This document shows, in pieces, positions 9,919 through 20,190 of a stretch of 30,000 nt of DNA. The position numbers were made by a program, and so were the translations under genes. Numbering within the stretch: the first letter of the stretch is position 1; each line of letters begins with the position of its first letter. Source of the DNA: Botryococcus braunii (lineage: Eukaryota > Chlorophyta > Trebouxiophyceae); contig KV908543.1 in the NCBI GenBank assembly GCA_002005505.1, forward strand, positions 1 to 30,000, in the 5' to 3' direction. The notes under the pieces are model-generated. The model worked only from the letters and a program-made list of their open reading frames with translations, made no database searches and was not told the origin of the DNA.

Positions 9919-10036
9919 GTTGTCGAAGTTAAAAGAGCTGCCAGTAACGTTAAGTAAGATACTTCTGTCGTTCCATGCTGTAGCTGTGGCTCTGGGGCTG
10001 CTGGCGCCAAGGTTTTGTGAAGGCCGAAAGGTCGAA

Positions 10037-10414
10037 GCTCTCCTGTGGTTTGAACGCAAGCCTGTGATTGGCTGTGAGGAACCTATCGCTACTCTCCTGC
10101 GGGTTGAACGGAGGCCTGTGATTGGCTGTCAGGGACCTATCGCGACCTATCGGACCTTTCGGGGCCAATGGGAGCGCCGGGATTTCGACAACCAAACGGT
10201 GGTTGGGAAACCGGTTACATTACCGGTTACATTACCGGAATGTAACCCCGAAACCGGTTACATTCCACCGGTTACTTCCTCCACCGGTTACATTCCGAGG
10301 CTATAGGCGAAATCCCGGCGCTCCCATTGGCCACGAAAGGTCCAATAGGTCGCGATAGGTCCCTGACAGCCAATCACAAGCCTCCGTTCAAACCACAGGA
10401 GAGTAGCGATAGGT
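10037..10414. promoter_or_regulatory. Central palindromic, probably bidirectional promoter
   Basis: Arms 10081-10187 and 10308-10414 are inverted repeats of about 107 bp. They carry inverted CCAAT boxes (GATTGGCT, and AGCCAATC in the other arm) and GCCAATGGGA boxes. The left arm has an extra tandem copy of about 55 bp (10037-10096). The loop (10211-10297) has about five CCGGTTACATT-type repeats in both orientations. GACCTATCGCGACCTAT (10134-10150) resembles the ACCTATT boxes at the element ends. The minus-strand transposase gene and its plus-strand decayed copy both point away from here. The promoter function is inferred from position and CCAAT content; no transcription start is visible. Confidence 0.55.
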
Positions 10415-11462
10415 CGCCTTTCTTTTTTTAGCTTATGCCCTTCTGACTTACACTAGCAGTCCCAGCGACACAGCTAGAGCATGGAACGAGGAAATTCTCT
10501 TGCTTGGACATTACTTGTTATTTAATTTCCGACAACAGGCCTTTGGCCAACGGTTTATTGGTGCGCATGGTCCCCGTCGTCCCCGGTTATTCCTTGCGAA
10601 TGCGCTATTGTATGTTATACATACTTCTAACGCATTTTAATGTTGCTTGCGTAGGCTTATGACGGTGATTTTCAAGACCCGTTGCAAGGGCTTCCTCCTG
10701 TGGATGGTGAAGTCACGGATCCAAAAACAAAGAACTTTATATTTAAAACCGACACAAAATTATGTTGTGCTTTGTAACAAAAGTAGAGAGATATGGTGTC
10801 TGTCTGCAATTAGTTGCAAACCCCACTTGTCTCAGGTCGGCATCCTAACTCGACCGCTTACGAGAAGGGGGAAAGGGGTTGGCAACTATACTTACATTGA
10901 ATATTAACATTTGTGAGAGAAGAATAGCCTACCAGTACAAAATATGGTACAGTTATGGGAAGCGTGCAATTTTCATGTCCCCCCCTCCTCCAAATCACTT
11001 CTAGTATTTAACTTGTAATACTATGGTACTAACTATTTGTTATTATTGTACCTAATATTTTGGGGTTCAAATTTAAAAAACATACCTACTGCTGCTCAGC
11101 TACATAATTGTTCGCATTTAAACCTTTGCTACTGCTTCAGTGCCAACTGTCTGTAAACACGCCGCTGTTCTCCTAATCAGTAAGGCATCACAGGTCGGGA
11201 GCATTCTCAAATCAGTAACTCTGTACATGAATGTACAGAATGCAGGTAAAGTGGGATATGGCATGTATGACGACAAATTGTTAGACCGCATTGCAACCTT
11301 GGAAAGGAAGCTTGGCATGCCTGCAAGAACTGCAAGCTGGAAGCCTTTGATGTCCAAAAGGTGCTGCTGTCCAACATAACGGAGCGTTGTCCATCCCATT
11401 TGGATGCAACATTTTTATGGAGCGACAACAGCAGGACGAGGATGTGAAGCTTATTTGTGATG

Positions 11463-11689
11463 TGGATGCCCTTCCTGAAAACTGCAATTGCAACGCATTA
11501 CAAGGTATAAGCCATGCAAAGATCCATGGCATTTAGCATGTTGTCATCTAAGTGACATATCTGTATGGTGTTTGGGTGTGGGGCATGTAGCAGAAGTTTC
11601 TCATTCCTTCTCCTACTCCTCCTATTAGTCATTTGCATGAAGGAGAGTGTGGGGGGGGGGGGGAGAGCGAGAGAGAGAGAGAGAGAGAC

Positions 11690-11760
<71 letters not shown>

Positions 11761-11872
11761 ATGGTGACGTATCTGTATGGTGTTTGGGTGTTGGGCATGT
11801 AGCAGGAGTTTCTTGTTTTTTTTTTTTTTTTTTTTTTTTTCTTTTTCCTACTCCTACTAATTGTCATTTGCA

Positions 11873-11933
<61 letters not shown>

Positions 11934-12211
11934 AATGTGTGTATGTGTGTGTGTGTGTGTGTGTGTGAGCGCGCGTGTGCGCGCACGCCACGCGCGCGCG
12001 CACGTGGATGCCCTTCCTGAAAACTGCAATTGCAACGCATTCCAAGGTATAAGCCATGCAAAGATCCATGGCATTTAGCATGTTGTCATCTAACTGACAT
12101 ATCTGTATGGTGTTTGGGTGTGGGGCATGTAGCAGAAGATTCTCATTCCTTCTCCTACTCCTCCTATTAGTCATTTGCATGAAGAAGAGTGTGGGAGGGG
12201 GGGGGAAGAGC

Positions 12212-12255
<44 letters not shown>

Positions 12256-12384
12256 ATGGTGACGTATCTGTATGGTGTTTGGGTGTTGGGCATGTAGCAG
12301 GAGTTTCTTGTTTTTTTTTTTCCTACTCCTACTAATTGTCATTTGCAGGAAAAAGAGAGACACACACACACACACACACACACA

Positions 12385-12443
<59 letters not shown>

Positions 12444-12510
12444 ATCAATGTGTGTGTGTGTGTGTGTGCGTGTGTGTGAGCGCGCGTGTGCGCGCACGCC
12501 ACGCGTGCTC
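11463..12510. repeat. Tandem duplication of about 0.5 kb with nested microsatellites
   Basis: Unit 1 (about 11463-12003) and unit 2 (about 12004-12510) both begin with GTGGATGCCCTTCCTGAAAA from the end of exon 8. Both then run through CAAGGTATAAGCC (donor), two copies of TATCTGTATGGTGTTTGGGTG, (GA)n, a T-run, a second (GA)n and (GT)n. The microsatellites differ in length; unit 2 gains a (CA)n at about 12360-12388. Confidence 0.85.
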
Positions 12511-12764
12511 ACCCATGCCAAAACTTCCCTCTCCATCTCCCCCCCCCCCCTTCTCTCTCTCTCACGCCCCCCATTCCCTTTGGGAGGGGGGTGCACAGGA
12601 GGTAAGACTGGTTACTATGTGCATGGGCATTTGAACTGTCCGCTTTTCCTCCTACTGTCCTTAGCCCCCCTTCTAAAGAGGAAGGTTTGAAAAGGGAGGG
12701 TTGGTGTGTTTACATTGCAGCATGTAGCACATTAGTTGAGTCGTGAGGTTCTTAACTTATATCT

Positions 12765-12990
12765 TGCACCCATGTAGATCACGATGTACAGCTGCACATG
12801 TCTCTGGCTGAGCTACTCCTGTGTGGCAGCCCATGTAGAACAGGATGCTGTGCATGTCTGTGGGTCGCTACTCCTGCGTTGCAACCTATGAAGATCAGGA
12901 TGTACAGCTGTGCATGTCTGGGGATCACCTACTCCCATGTTGCACCCCGTGTAGATCAGGATTTACAGCTGTGGCATACTGATCATAGGC
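12765..12990. repeat. Minisatellite of about 65 bp built from an exon edge
   Basis: About four diverged copies of a unit start with CATGTAGATCAGGATGTACA, that is, the acceptor and first bases of the exon 9/10 sequence. Each is followed by CTGTGCATGTCTG and ends CTACTCC...TTGCA. A further copy lies at about 14497-14560. Only the start of the exon is amplified, not its full 141 nt. Confidence 0.7.
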
Positions 12991-13325
12991 CTTTATGTGC
13001 ATGTCAAATTGTGGAGCGCAACCAACTTTTGTCGATGGAACTTGCAGATTCCAACGTAAATTGCACACCAGCATAGTCCCTCACACCAGGTGCGGATAAT
13101 GGCAGTAATCCCATCTTGCATAGCAGCAGTCAGCAACTCTCCATGGGGGTCCATGTGTCATCCATGATGCCCACAGATGGTCCGGAAGTTGAAGTTGAAA
13201 CGCTTGAAGGTGCTCATCAGCTTTGTCGTGTGGGAACCATATCAGATGAAGCATACCCCCCCCCCCCAACACTCTCTCTGTCTCTCTTCCTCCCTTTTAC
13301 CTACTGAGTGCAGCCTTCTGCCGGC

Positions 13326-13365
<40 letters not shown>

Positions 13366-13994
13366 CACGCGCGAGCCGCGCGCATGCTAGTATCTGTGTG
13401 TGCATGTTTTCATCATGCGCTCGTCAGAAGTACATGGGGCAGGGGGGTCCCTCCAATTTCCTGGTCCTGGCGATTTTGTGTTCCTCAGCATTGCTGCTTA
13501 CGCCTTAAGGCCATCTCCATTTCTTATGCATGCACTACACATAGCAGACACATCTTCCTGTGACGCAGAAGCATGTTTGCTACTATACCATGTAGTACAG
13601 CAGGAATTTCTTGTTGGTGCTTTATCAGTTCAAGTGTAGTGTCCCTTCAGTAGGCTATACAGGGGAATGGATTTCAACCCAGTCATTTTCTTTCTGTTTA
13701 CTGATACATATTGGTGTTGTCAATGAAATGCATGAAATGGCAGTACACTTGTAGTGCATGTTGTCGTTCATGGCCTTAGGGCATGAAACAATGTAGACTG
13801 CCAATGTGCGCTTAGCATTTCTCTTGTGCTCTCTATGAGCTTGTAGATGGTTTGGTAGTATTGGCTCACCTTCGTTTAATTTTCATGTGTCACTGGCTAA
13901 CGCAATCAGCCTCGCTGCAATTCTTCTAATGTGCCACAAGTTGTGGCAGCAGGGCTGCCAAGTCGCATCTTATCTGTCACTCCAAGCCCGTGTC

Positions 13995-14410
13995 AAAGTG
14001 TTTTCTTTGCAGCCTAAAGCTCTGTGTTTGGCTGTATTTGGACTTGGGAGGGTGGGTTGAGGGCTGGGGTTGGGGCGGGGAGCGTACCACTTGTGCAGTT
14101 ATTGCTATGCCGCAGTGGCCGTACTTGTCGGAGTTTTGGGCGTTGGTGGCGTGCTTTGGGTGGGGGGAAGGATAGAAAAATTATTTCTTGGGCACAGAGT
14201 GCCTTCCCATGCCTTTGGAAGGTCACGGACATGATGTCTGTGCCACGGACATCATGTGTCTTGGAAGGGCTCTAGGGACTCTTTGAAAAGTATTGTACAG
14301 CATAAGGTACAGTGTACTTTAATCTCTGGTTTACAGTACTGTTCTTGTTGTCCCATGCCTTGTACCCAATTGGGGGTGGTTCCCGGTGGATGAATCTGCA
14401 ATCATTACTT
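13995..14410. repeat. Dispersed module, right-side copy 1
   Basis: It is inverted relative to 7020-7425 and carries GGACTTGGGAGGGTGGGTTG, the GGGCACAGAGTGCC box and the palindrome at 14302-14321. A (GT)n tract follows at about 14430-14485. It stands where the counterpart of exon 11 would be expected in the decayed copy; no exon 11 homology is seen here. Confidence 0.7.
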
Positions 14411-15343
14411 TGCAGACTGCTGAAAGTGAGTTGTGTGTGTGTCTGTGTGTGTGTGTGTGTCTGTGTCTGTGCCTGTCTGTCTGTGCGTTCAATGTCTGGG
14501 AGTGAGCTACTCCCGCGTTGCAGCCCATGTAGATCAGGATGTACATCTGTGGCACACTGATCATAGGCCCTTATGTGCAGTGCAGCACAACTAAGTTTTG
14601 TCATCACAAAGCCCTTTCTCGTGTATCGCCCAGTTGATAGTCTTGTCGGTGTGTCCATACTGCATGGTTGTCTGACTACTTTTCCCCATTTTCCCTGTAT
14701 TCTGCGCAGATGCAGATGCCTTCAAATATGTTATGTATCTTGTTTGACCAATCTTGTACCGCTGGTGCTCCTGTTCAAATGCCCCACTTCCAGGGCTTGG
14801 GAGGAGCTTTACCGGGGTAATTGGCATGGATGTTTTAGCATGGATGTTTGTAGGCTGCGCTAGGACTTGGGAGGGTTTGTGCTGGGAGATTAGTACGAGT
14901 GAAGATGGAGCTTTGTCGCAGCGGCCATCCTTCCGGAATTTTGAGGAGTGGGAGTATGCTTTGGTTGGGGGAGGTGGAGGAAGGATGTAACATTTGGTTC
15001 TTTGGGTCGGAGTACCTTCTCCTGCCTTTGGAAGGTCATACACATGTTGTCTGTGCTTTTGAAGTGCCTTGTATTGCCCATGTGGACAGTTTTGAAAAGT
15101 GCAGGAGATCAATACAATGTACCTTATTGTCTGGTTCATAGTAACATTTTTCTGCTTGCGCCATCTGTATTTCTGATGTTGCTTGCAGGAGCTGCAGGTG
15201 CTCAACAAGACTTTTCTGGGACGGATGTTTTTCCGGTTCAGAGCATGCCTCCAGCATGCCACTACAAGACTCTCGGTCAGGTATGTTTGACATGCAGAGC
15301 AAGTGTGAGTGCATGCGCGTGTGTGTGCCCATGGGTACCCTCA

Positions 15344-15400
<57 letters not shown>

Positions 15401-15817
15401 ACATGTGCGTGTGCATGCGCGCGTGCATATGTGTGCGCTGCGTGTGTGCCCTCATGACTGTGTGCATGCTTATGTTAGTGGGTGTGTGTGGGCGTGCCAC
15501 CTTGCCAAGGGGAATATAAATGCCCAACTACTCATCCATAAGTTTTAATCAACTGTGGAGCATGCATAAGGGAAGTTCAGTGTGTTAGTTATTTCTGATG
15601 TTTTTAGAATACACAGTCACATCTTTTGGTTGCTTTGCCCTTGTAATGATGTGTGTTACAATGTACCATATTTTTGGCCTGGGTGTTTGCAATGTGGCCT
15701 TGCATGCAATGGCACTCCCAATACTTGGATTGGAAATGCAGGACCTCCATGCGCATTCGAAGGCTGTTCTATGCCGGCTCTTCGTCCGGCTCCATTACAT
15801 ATCCCATTCAGTCATGC
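14411..15817. other. Accessory stretch with a module copy and a possible orphan exon
   Basis: A second, more diverged module copy lies at about 14790-15140 (ACTTGGGAGGGTTTGTGCTG; only half of the 21-bp palindrome survives near 15115-15128). A candidate exon at 15190-15290 has a TTGCTTGCAG acceptor and a GTCAG|GTATGT donor; its peptide is not recognised. A (GT)n tract with G/C-rich ends lies at about 15343-15450. I see no convincing longer coding sequence. Confidence 0.45.
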
Positions 15818-16526
15818 AACAGCTCATTGCAGCTGCGTCACTTGGGTCGAGCGATCCTCTTCCTTGGCAGCGTGAATCTTTTCAGGAAGGATCCATTTTT
15901 TGTGGCTGCGCTTTGTACTTGGGAGGGTGGTTGTGGGCTGGGAGGACTAGGAGTGTGCTTTGGATCGGGAAAAGGTGGAGGGGAGGGTGTACCAGTTGGT
16001 TTCTGGGCACAGAGTAGCCATGCGTTTGGAAGCTTACAGATGGTGTGTGTGCTGTCAAAAGTTAGTGCAGTTCAGCATAAGGTACATTGTACCTTATTGC
16101 CTATGTGGTTGAATTGCTGTTTAACAATCAGGCAGATTTGATCTATCTTCATGACCTACTTAAGTGTTAGCTTATCATTCCAAAAGGGTGGGAATTTGAA
16201 AGACAGCCATTACCTTGGTGTTTATGCATGTAATTAGCAAGATTAGTGCTTGTATCGCAGTGTACCAGGTCTTGTGCTATGCATATCATTGTAATATGTG
16301 ATGTTGCACCTGTGTCACCACCTACTCTCCCATCTTAGGTCCTTGAGGGGCAAAAGGTTCAACCTCTCCCTGATTGTTGACCTATTACCCCTCAATGGCC
16401 CTATTCCCAACCTATTGACCTAATTTCCCCCTTAAATGACCTACTTTTAAAACCTTCAGGCGGCCTTCGGCCGCCTATTACCTATTTTAGGCGGCCTCCG
16501 GCCGCCTATAATGTGGACCTATTGCC
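15818..16526. repeat. Right terminal inverted repeat
   Basis: This segment is homologous to 1331-2121 (direct) and 2128-2918 (inverted), with scattered substitutions and indels. It retains the 21-bp palindrome at 16077-16097, CACCTGTGTCACCACCTACT, the ACCTATT boxes and both GC hairpins (one with a TCC loop). Homology ends at GGACCTATTGCC (16515-16526). Confidence 0.85.
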
Positions 16527-16602
16527 CGTTTCATACTCGCGCTCATACCCGAGGCGATTTACCATGAAAAATGGCCCATCAACCAGATCGCCGATACCAT
16601 AT

Positions 16603-16745
16603 GTTGTGCCGGGGGATCGAACCCTCGACCGACTCGGGTACATAAGCGGGCGATTAATCGTACAATTACCTTGGTACTTTTAGCCGATCGGTTAGAGCCG
16701 CGACTCTGGGTCGAGTCGGTCGAGGGTTCGATCCCCCGGCACAAC
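16603..16745 (+). repeat. Inverted repeat with tRNA-like Pol III boxes
   Basis: A 34-bp arm (16603-16636) is exactly repeated inverted at 16712-16745. The plus strand contains an A-box-like TAGCCGATCGGTTAGAGC (16681-16698) and a consensus-like B box GGTTCGATCCC (16725-16735), about 26 bp apart as in tRNA genes. Acceptor-stem pairing is poor and the T stem has mismatches, so it is not a convincing functional tRNA. It may be a tRNA-derived short element, a tRNA relic, or part of a retroelement leader. Confidence 0.5.
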
Positions 16746-16779
16746 AAAAAATCCCCGAGTCCCGGACCTTTCGAACGGC

Positions 16780-17470
16780 TTGAGCTACGAAAATTGTCGC
16801 GCTTTCACGAAACAGAAGCTCGTAGAGATCCAAGCACTTCCTAGTGCCGAGATCGCTACGCAGCAACTGGTTCGTGAAATCGGTGATTATTTCGAGAAGC
16901 TTGAGCCGGTCGAGGTTCACTTAGCGAAGCTGTCGACGCAGCTGCACCTCCAGGTAACTGGAGAGGGCGGCCTAAGCCGGGTTTCGACTCGGTGGCGCAT
17001 TTTGCCGAAATGCAGAGGCTCGCGACGGCGAAACTGGAATATGAAACGAGAGTTTGGCAGTTGTACTTCATCGCTGCCGAGCTCGATACGGATTCTTCCG
17101 TGGGTCGTACGGAGGACCGCGTGGATATGCTCGAGGCCGAAGTGGCAGTGCTCACTCAGCGTGTTGCCGGTAAGCACCCCACTTCTGGTCTGTCCTCTGA
17201 CGTGTTGAACTCTGATTTCAATGCGAGACGAACAACGGAACCGTCACGTGGGCCCTTTCGGCGCCCACCGGCCCCGTTATTCAATGGAGATTCAAGGAGG
17301 GGACGGATATCATCACTTGGTTCGGTCAATTTGATGACTACTCGTCTATTTTGGGCCTTCGTGATGATGAATTAGTGTCCCACGCGTCCCTTTGCCTTAC
17401 TGGTCGAGCCGCTAAGGAATGGGCGCTCCTAAAAAGGTCTCTTTCTGTTCAAGGAAAGGACAGAAGGACT
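16780..17470 (+). pseudogene. Gag N-terminal region of copy A, frame-disrupted
   Basis: Gag-like coding is spread over three frames: about 16780-16975 (KLVEIQALPSAEIATQQLVR), then about 16992-17290 (MAHFAEMQRLATAKLEYETR and a coiled-coil-like DRVDMLEAEVAVL), then about 17330-17440 (LRDDELVSHASLCLTGRAAK). It then enters the frame that starts at 17419. At least three small indels are needed to explain this. The WFGQFDDY-like capsid stretch is seen near 17320 only after a frame change. The product would be a capsid/nucleocapsid precursor; this copy cannot make it in one piece. Confidence 0.65.
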
Positions 17471-20190
17471 TTGCCATTTTCAGGACCTCCCTTCTCGCAC
17501 ATTTCGTTGAAGTGGAAGTTGAAAATACTGTGCGTCCACGCTTGGCGCGATTGAGGCAAACTAAGTCCGTGGCAGCTTACCATGCTATGTTTCGTGCTAT
17601 CATGGTTGAAGCTATCAAGTATCCTATCTCGGGCCCTGAAGCGTGTGCCTACTTTAGGGCGGGGTTAAAACCGAACATTTTGGAGGTTTTAACAAGAGAT
17701 TCACTCGTTCGGAACGAGCTTGGTAACCTGGACATTGTTGTTCACGCTGCCAAGGAAGCTGAATCCTTCTTGCGTATGTTGCCGGGTGCAGCGAACGAGA
17801 AGGAGACTCAGGAGCTGAAGGCCTTGATCAAGGGCAAGCGCCTGGCAGACGGGGATGCTATTCCACCTCCTAAGCGCGCTGCCTTTGGGAAGCCTCCGGG
17901 CTCGAATGGATCTGGTGCTGGGCCTTCGGGCACGCAGCCCAATGCGTATGCGGCGAGGATGAAGCGCGAAGGCCGCTGCTACAAGTGCGGGGAACTGGGC
18001 CACACGACTAAGTTCTGCAAGCAGCCTGATGCCCACGACAAGGGCAAGGTGAAGCTGCTCCTGGAGAAGAAGTTCATAGAACCTTCAACTTCTCCTTACG
18101 GTGCACCTATCCTGTTTGTCCAGAAGAAGGACGGGGGTTTGCGGATGGTCATAGATTATCGCGCACTGAACAAACTCACCGTCAAGAACAAGTACCCAAT
18201 GCCACGCATTGATGATGCACTTGATCAGCTTCAAGGGGCGACCTTGTTCACAAGTCTGGACTTGACATCAGGATACCATCAGATCCGGATATCCGACGAG
18301 GATGTACCTAAGACTGCCTTTCGTACACCCGATGGATTGTTTCACTGGCGTGTCTTGCCGTTCGGATTGACGAACGCGCCGGCAACTTTTCAGACGGCAA
18401 TGAATACAATATTCCGGCCGTATCTGCATAAGTTTGTCTTGGTGTACTTAGATGACATCCTCATCTACAGTCAGACACCAGAGGAGCATTGCCAGCATTT
18501 GCGGCAAGTGTTGGAGCTTCTTCGAGAGCATCAGCTCTATGCAAATATGAAGAAGTGCTCCTTCGCTAAGTCCGAGGTGGCTTACTTAGGCCATATTGTC
18601 TCTTCTGAGGGCGTGAAGGTTGACCCACGCAAGACTGCTGCAGTCTACAATTGGCCTAAGCCCACGTGCTTGACGGAGCTGCGATCCTTTCTTGGATTGG
18701 CAACATACTTCCGTAAGTTCATTCGAGACTTTGCAAGGCTGGCCATGCCCCTGCATGGCATGACTCGCAAGGGTGTCCTTTGGGACTGGAAGAGCTCGTG
18801 TCAGCAAGCCTTTGATGCTATTAAGCAGGCTTTGACTCAAGCTCCGTGCTTGGCTTTCCCGGATTTCTCTAAGCCGTTTGAGGTGCATACGGATGCCTCA
18901 CTGGCAGGTCTTGGGGCCGTCTTATATCAAGAGGGCCGCCCCATTGCCTTTGAGAGTCGTCGCCTCACACCGGCAGAAATCAATTATCCAACTGGGGAGC
19001 AAGAGCTGCTAGCAGTGGTTCACGCCTTAACGGTGTGGCGCTATTATCTTGAAGGTGGGCCGGAGTTCCGCGTGGTCACTGACCACAAGGCTATTACCTA
19101 CCTTGATACTGTGGCACAGTTGAGCCGCCGCCAGACACGTTGGGCAGAGTTTCTCTCCCGGTTCCATTTCACATGGGAACATGTGGCGGGTGCCTCAAAT
19201 GTGGTTGCCGATGCGCTGAGCCGCACGCCGGTGGGATATTCACCTCCAAACTCATTGGTGAACACTGTGGTGGTTCGTTCCACTCGTTCATACGTTTCGG
19301 AGGGTCCCCCTTGTCTTCCAAATCGCTCCCTTCGGGATGTTATTTGCGCCGTTACCCGGGCACAGGGTACTCCCTTGGCTGCAGAGGCTCGTGGTATGGG
19401 ACACGAGTCTAGGCCTCCTTCAGGTGGGGGAGAGGGCATGACGTGGAAGGACAAGTTTGTGCGTGGTTATCAGGAAGACCTTTGGTTCAAGGAACCTAGC
19501 AATGTGGCGCCTCTGGTCGCACACGACGGCTTCCTGTTACACGAAGGAAAGATTGTTGTGCCGCATGCATTTGGGCTTAGATCCCACCTTATGGAAGAAA
19601 TGCATGATAGCCCGTATGCTGGACACCAAGGTGTGAACAAAACCCTGAAGTTGGTTGCCCGCCATTATTGGTGGCCGATGATGACACAGGATGTGACGCA
19701 GTACGTGACTCACTGTCACCTCTGCCAGAAGAACAAGGCAAGACATGCAAAGCCTTCGGGGCTGTTGCATCCCCTTGAGCTTCCGCATAAACCGTGGGAC
19801 ACGGTGACCATGGACTTCATCACCCAGTTGCCTCGCACCAGGGATGGGCATGATGCCATACTGGTTGTGGTGGACAAGCTGTCGAAGATGGTTCACTTGG
19901 TGGCTACGCAGACCACGGCGACTGCTGAGCAGACAGCGAAGCTGTTTGTGGATCATATCTGGAAGCTCCACGGAGTGCCTAGAAAAGTGGTGTCTGACAG
20001 GGATCCCCTGTTCACGAGCCACTTCACTCGAGCCTTGTGTCGGATGCTTGGGACCAAGCAGGCCATGTCCACGGCGTATCATCCTCAGACGGATGGGCAG
20101 ACAGAGCGTGTGAACCGTGTTCTTGAGGACATGCTTCGCATGTATGTGTCTAAGTCACAGACTGACTGGGACGAGAAGCTGTCGTGTGCT
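16780..20190 (+). mobile_element. Ty3/gypsy chromovirus copy A, degenerate
   Basis: On the plus strand this element reads gag, zinc knuckle, reverse transcriptase, RNase H and integrase. The 5' LTR and primer site are not recognised; the DNA element's right end lies 250 bp upstream. Gag is frame-disrupted, protease is missing, and homology to copy B stops at about 20190 in the integrase. Shared regions differ from copy B by only scattered substitutions, so the two are recently related. Confidence 0.9.

Larger units (their letters stand above)
10460..13870 (+). pseudogene. Decayed inverted copy of the transposase-like gene
   Basis: Blocks homologous to the minus-strand gene occur in order on the plus strand. 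Exon 1 and part of exon 2 lie at about 10480-10780 (SPSS, IPC and VTDPKT retained), with the mini-intron at 10610-10654. Exon 8 lies at 11239-11504 (YDDKLLDRI and ASWKP retained). A chimera of exon 11-like and exon 9-like sequence lies at about 13070-13250, and the intron 10 counterpart at about 13560-13870. Exons 3-7, with the catalytic residues, are missing between about 10790 and 11090. Exon 8 is frameshifted after MSK (stop near 11380), so no transposase can be made from it. It could still encode short peptides or serve as an inverted repeat. Confidence 0.75.
2128..16526 (-). mobile_element. 14.4 kb DNA transposon with long inverted ends
   Basis: The left end starts GGCAATAGGTCC and the right end finishes GGACCTATTGCC. 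The inverted homology continues inward for about 0.7 kb with clear divergence. Further in, homology returns as inverted, collinear blocks: 4240-5640 with 12640-13870, 5998-6410 with 11110-11504, and 9640-9918 with 10460-10780, centred on a palindrome near 10250. The cargo is a transposase-like split gene on the minus strand. I found no convincing target-site duplication; the left flank is TGCGAA (the palindrome spacer) and the right flank is CGTTTC. An alternative is two head-to-head elements that each own only one of these ends. The superfamily is not assigned. Confidence 0.65.

Noticed and set aside
12765..12990. CRISPR-like array
   Set aside because: Units are contiguous and diverged with no unique spacers, the genome is eukaryotic, and the unit matches an exon start.
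16672..16748. Functional tRNA gene
   Set aside because: A and B boxes are present, but the acceptor stem does not pair and the T stem has mismatches, so I list it only as tRNA-like.
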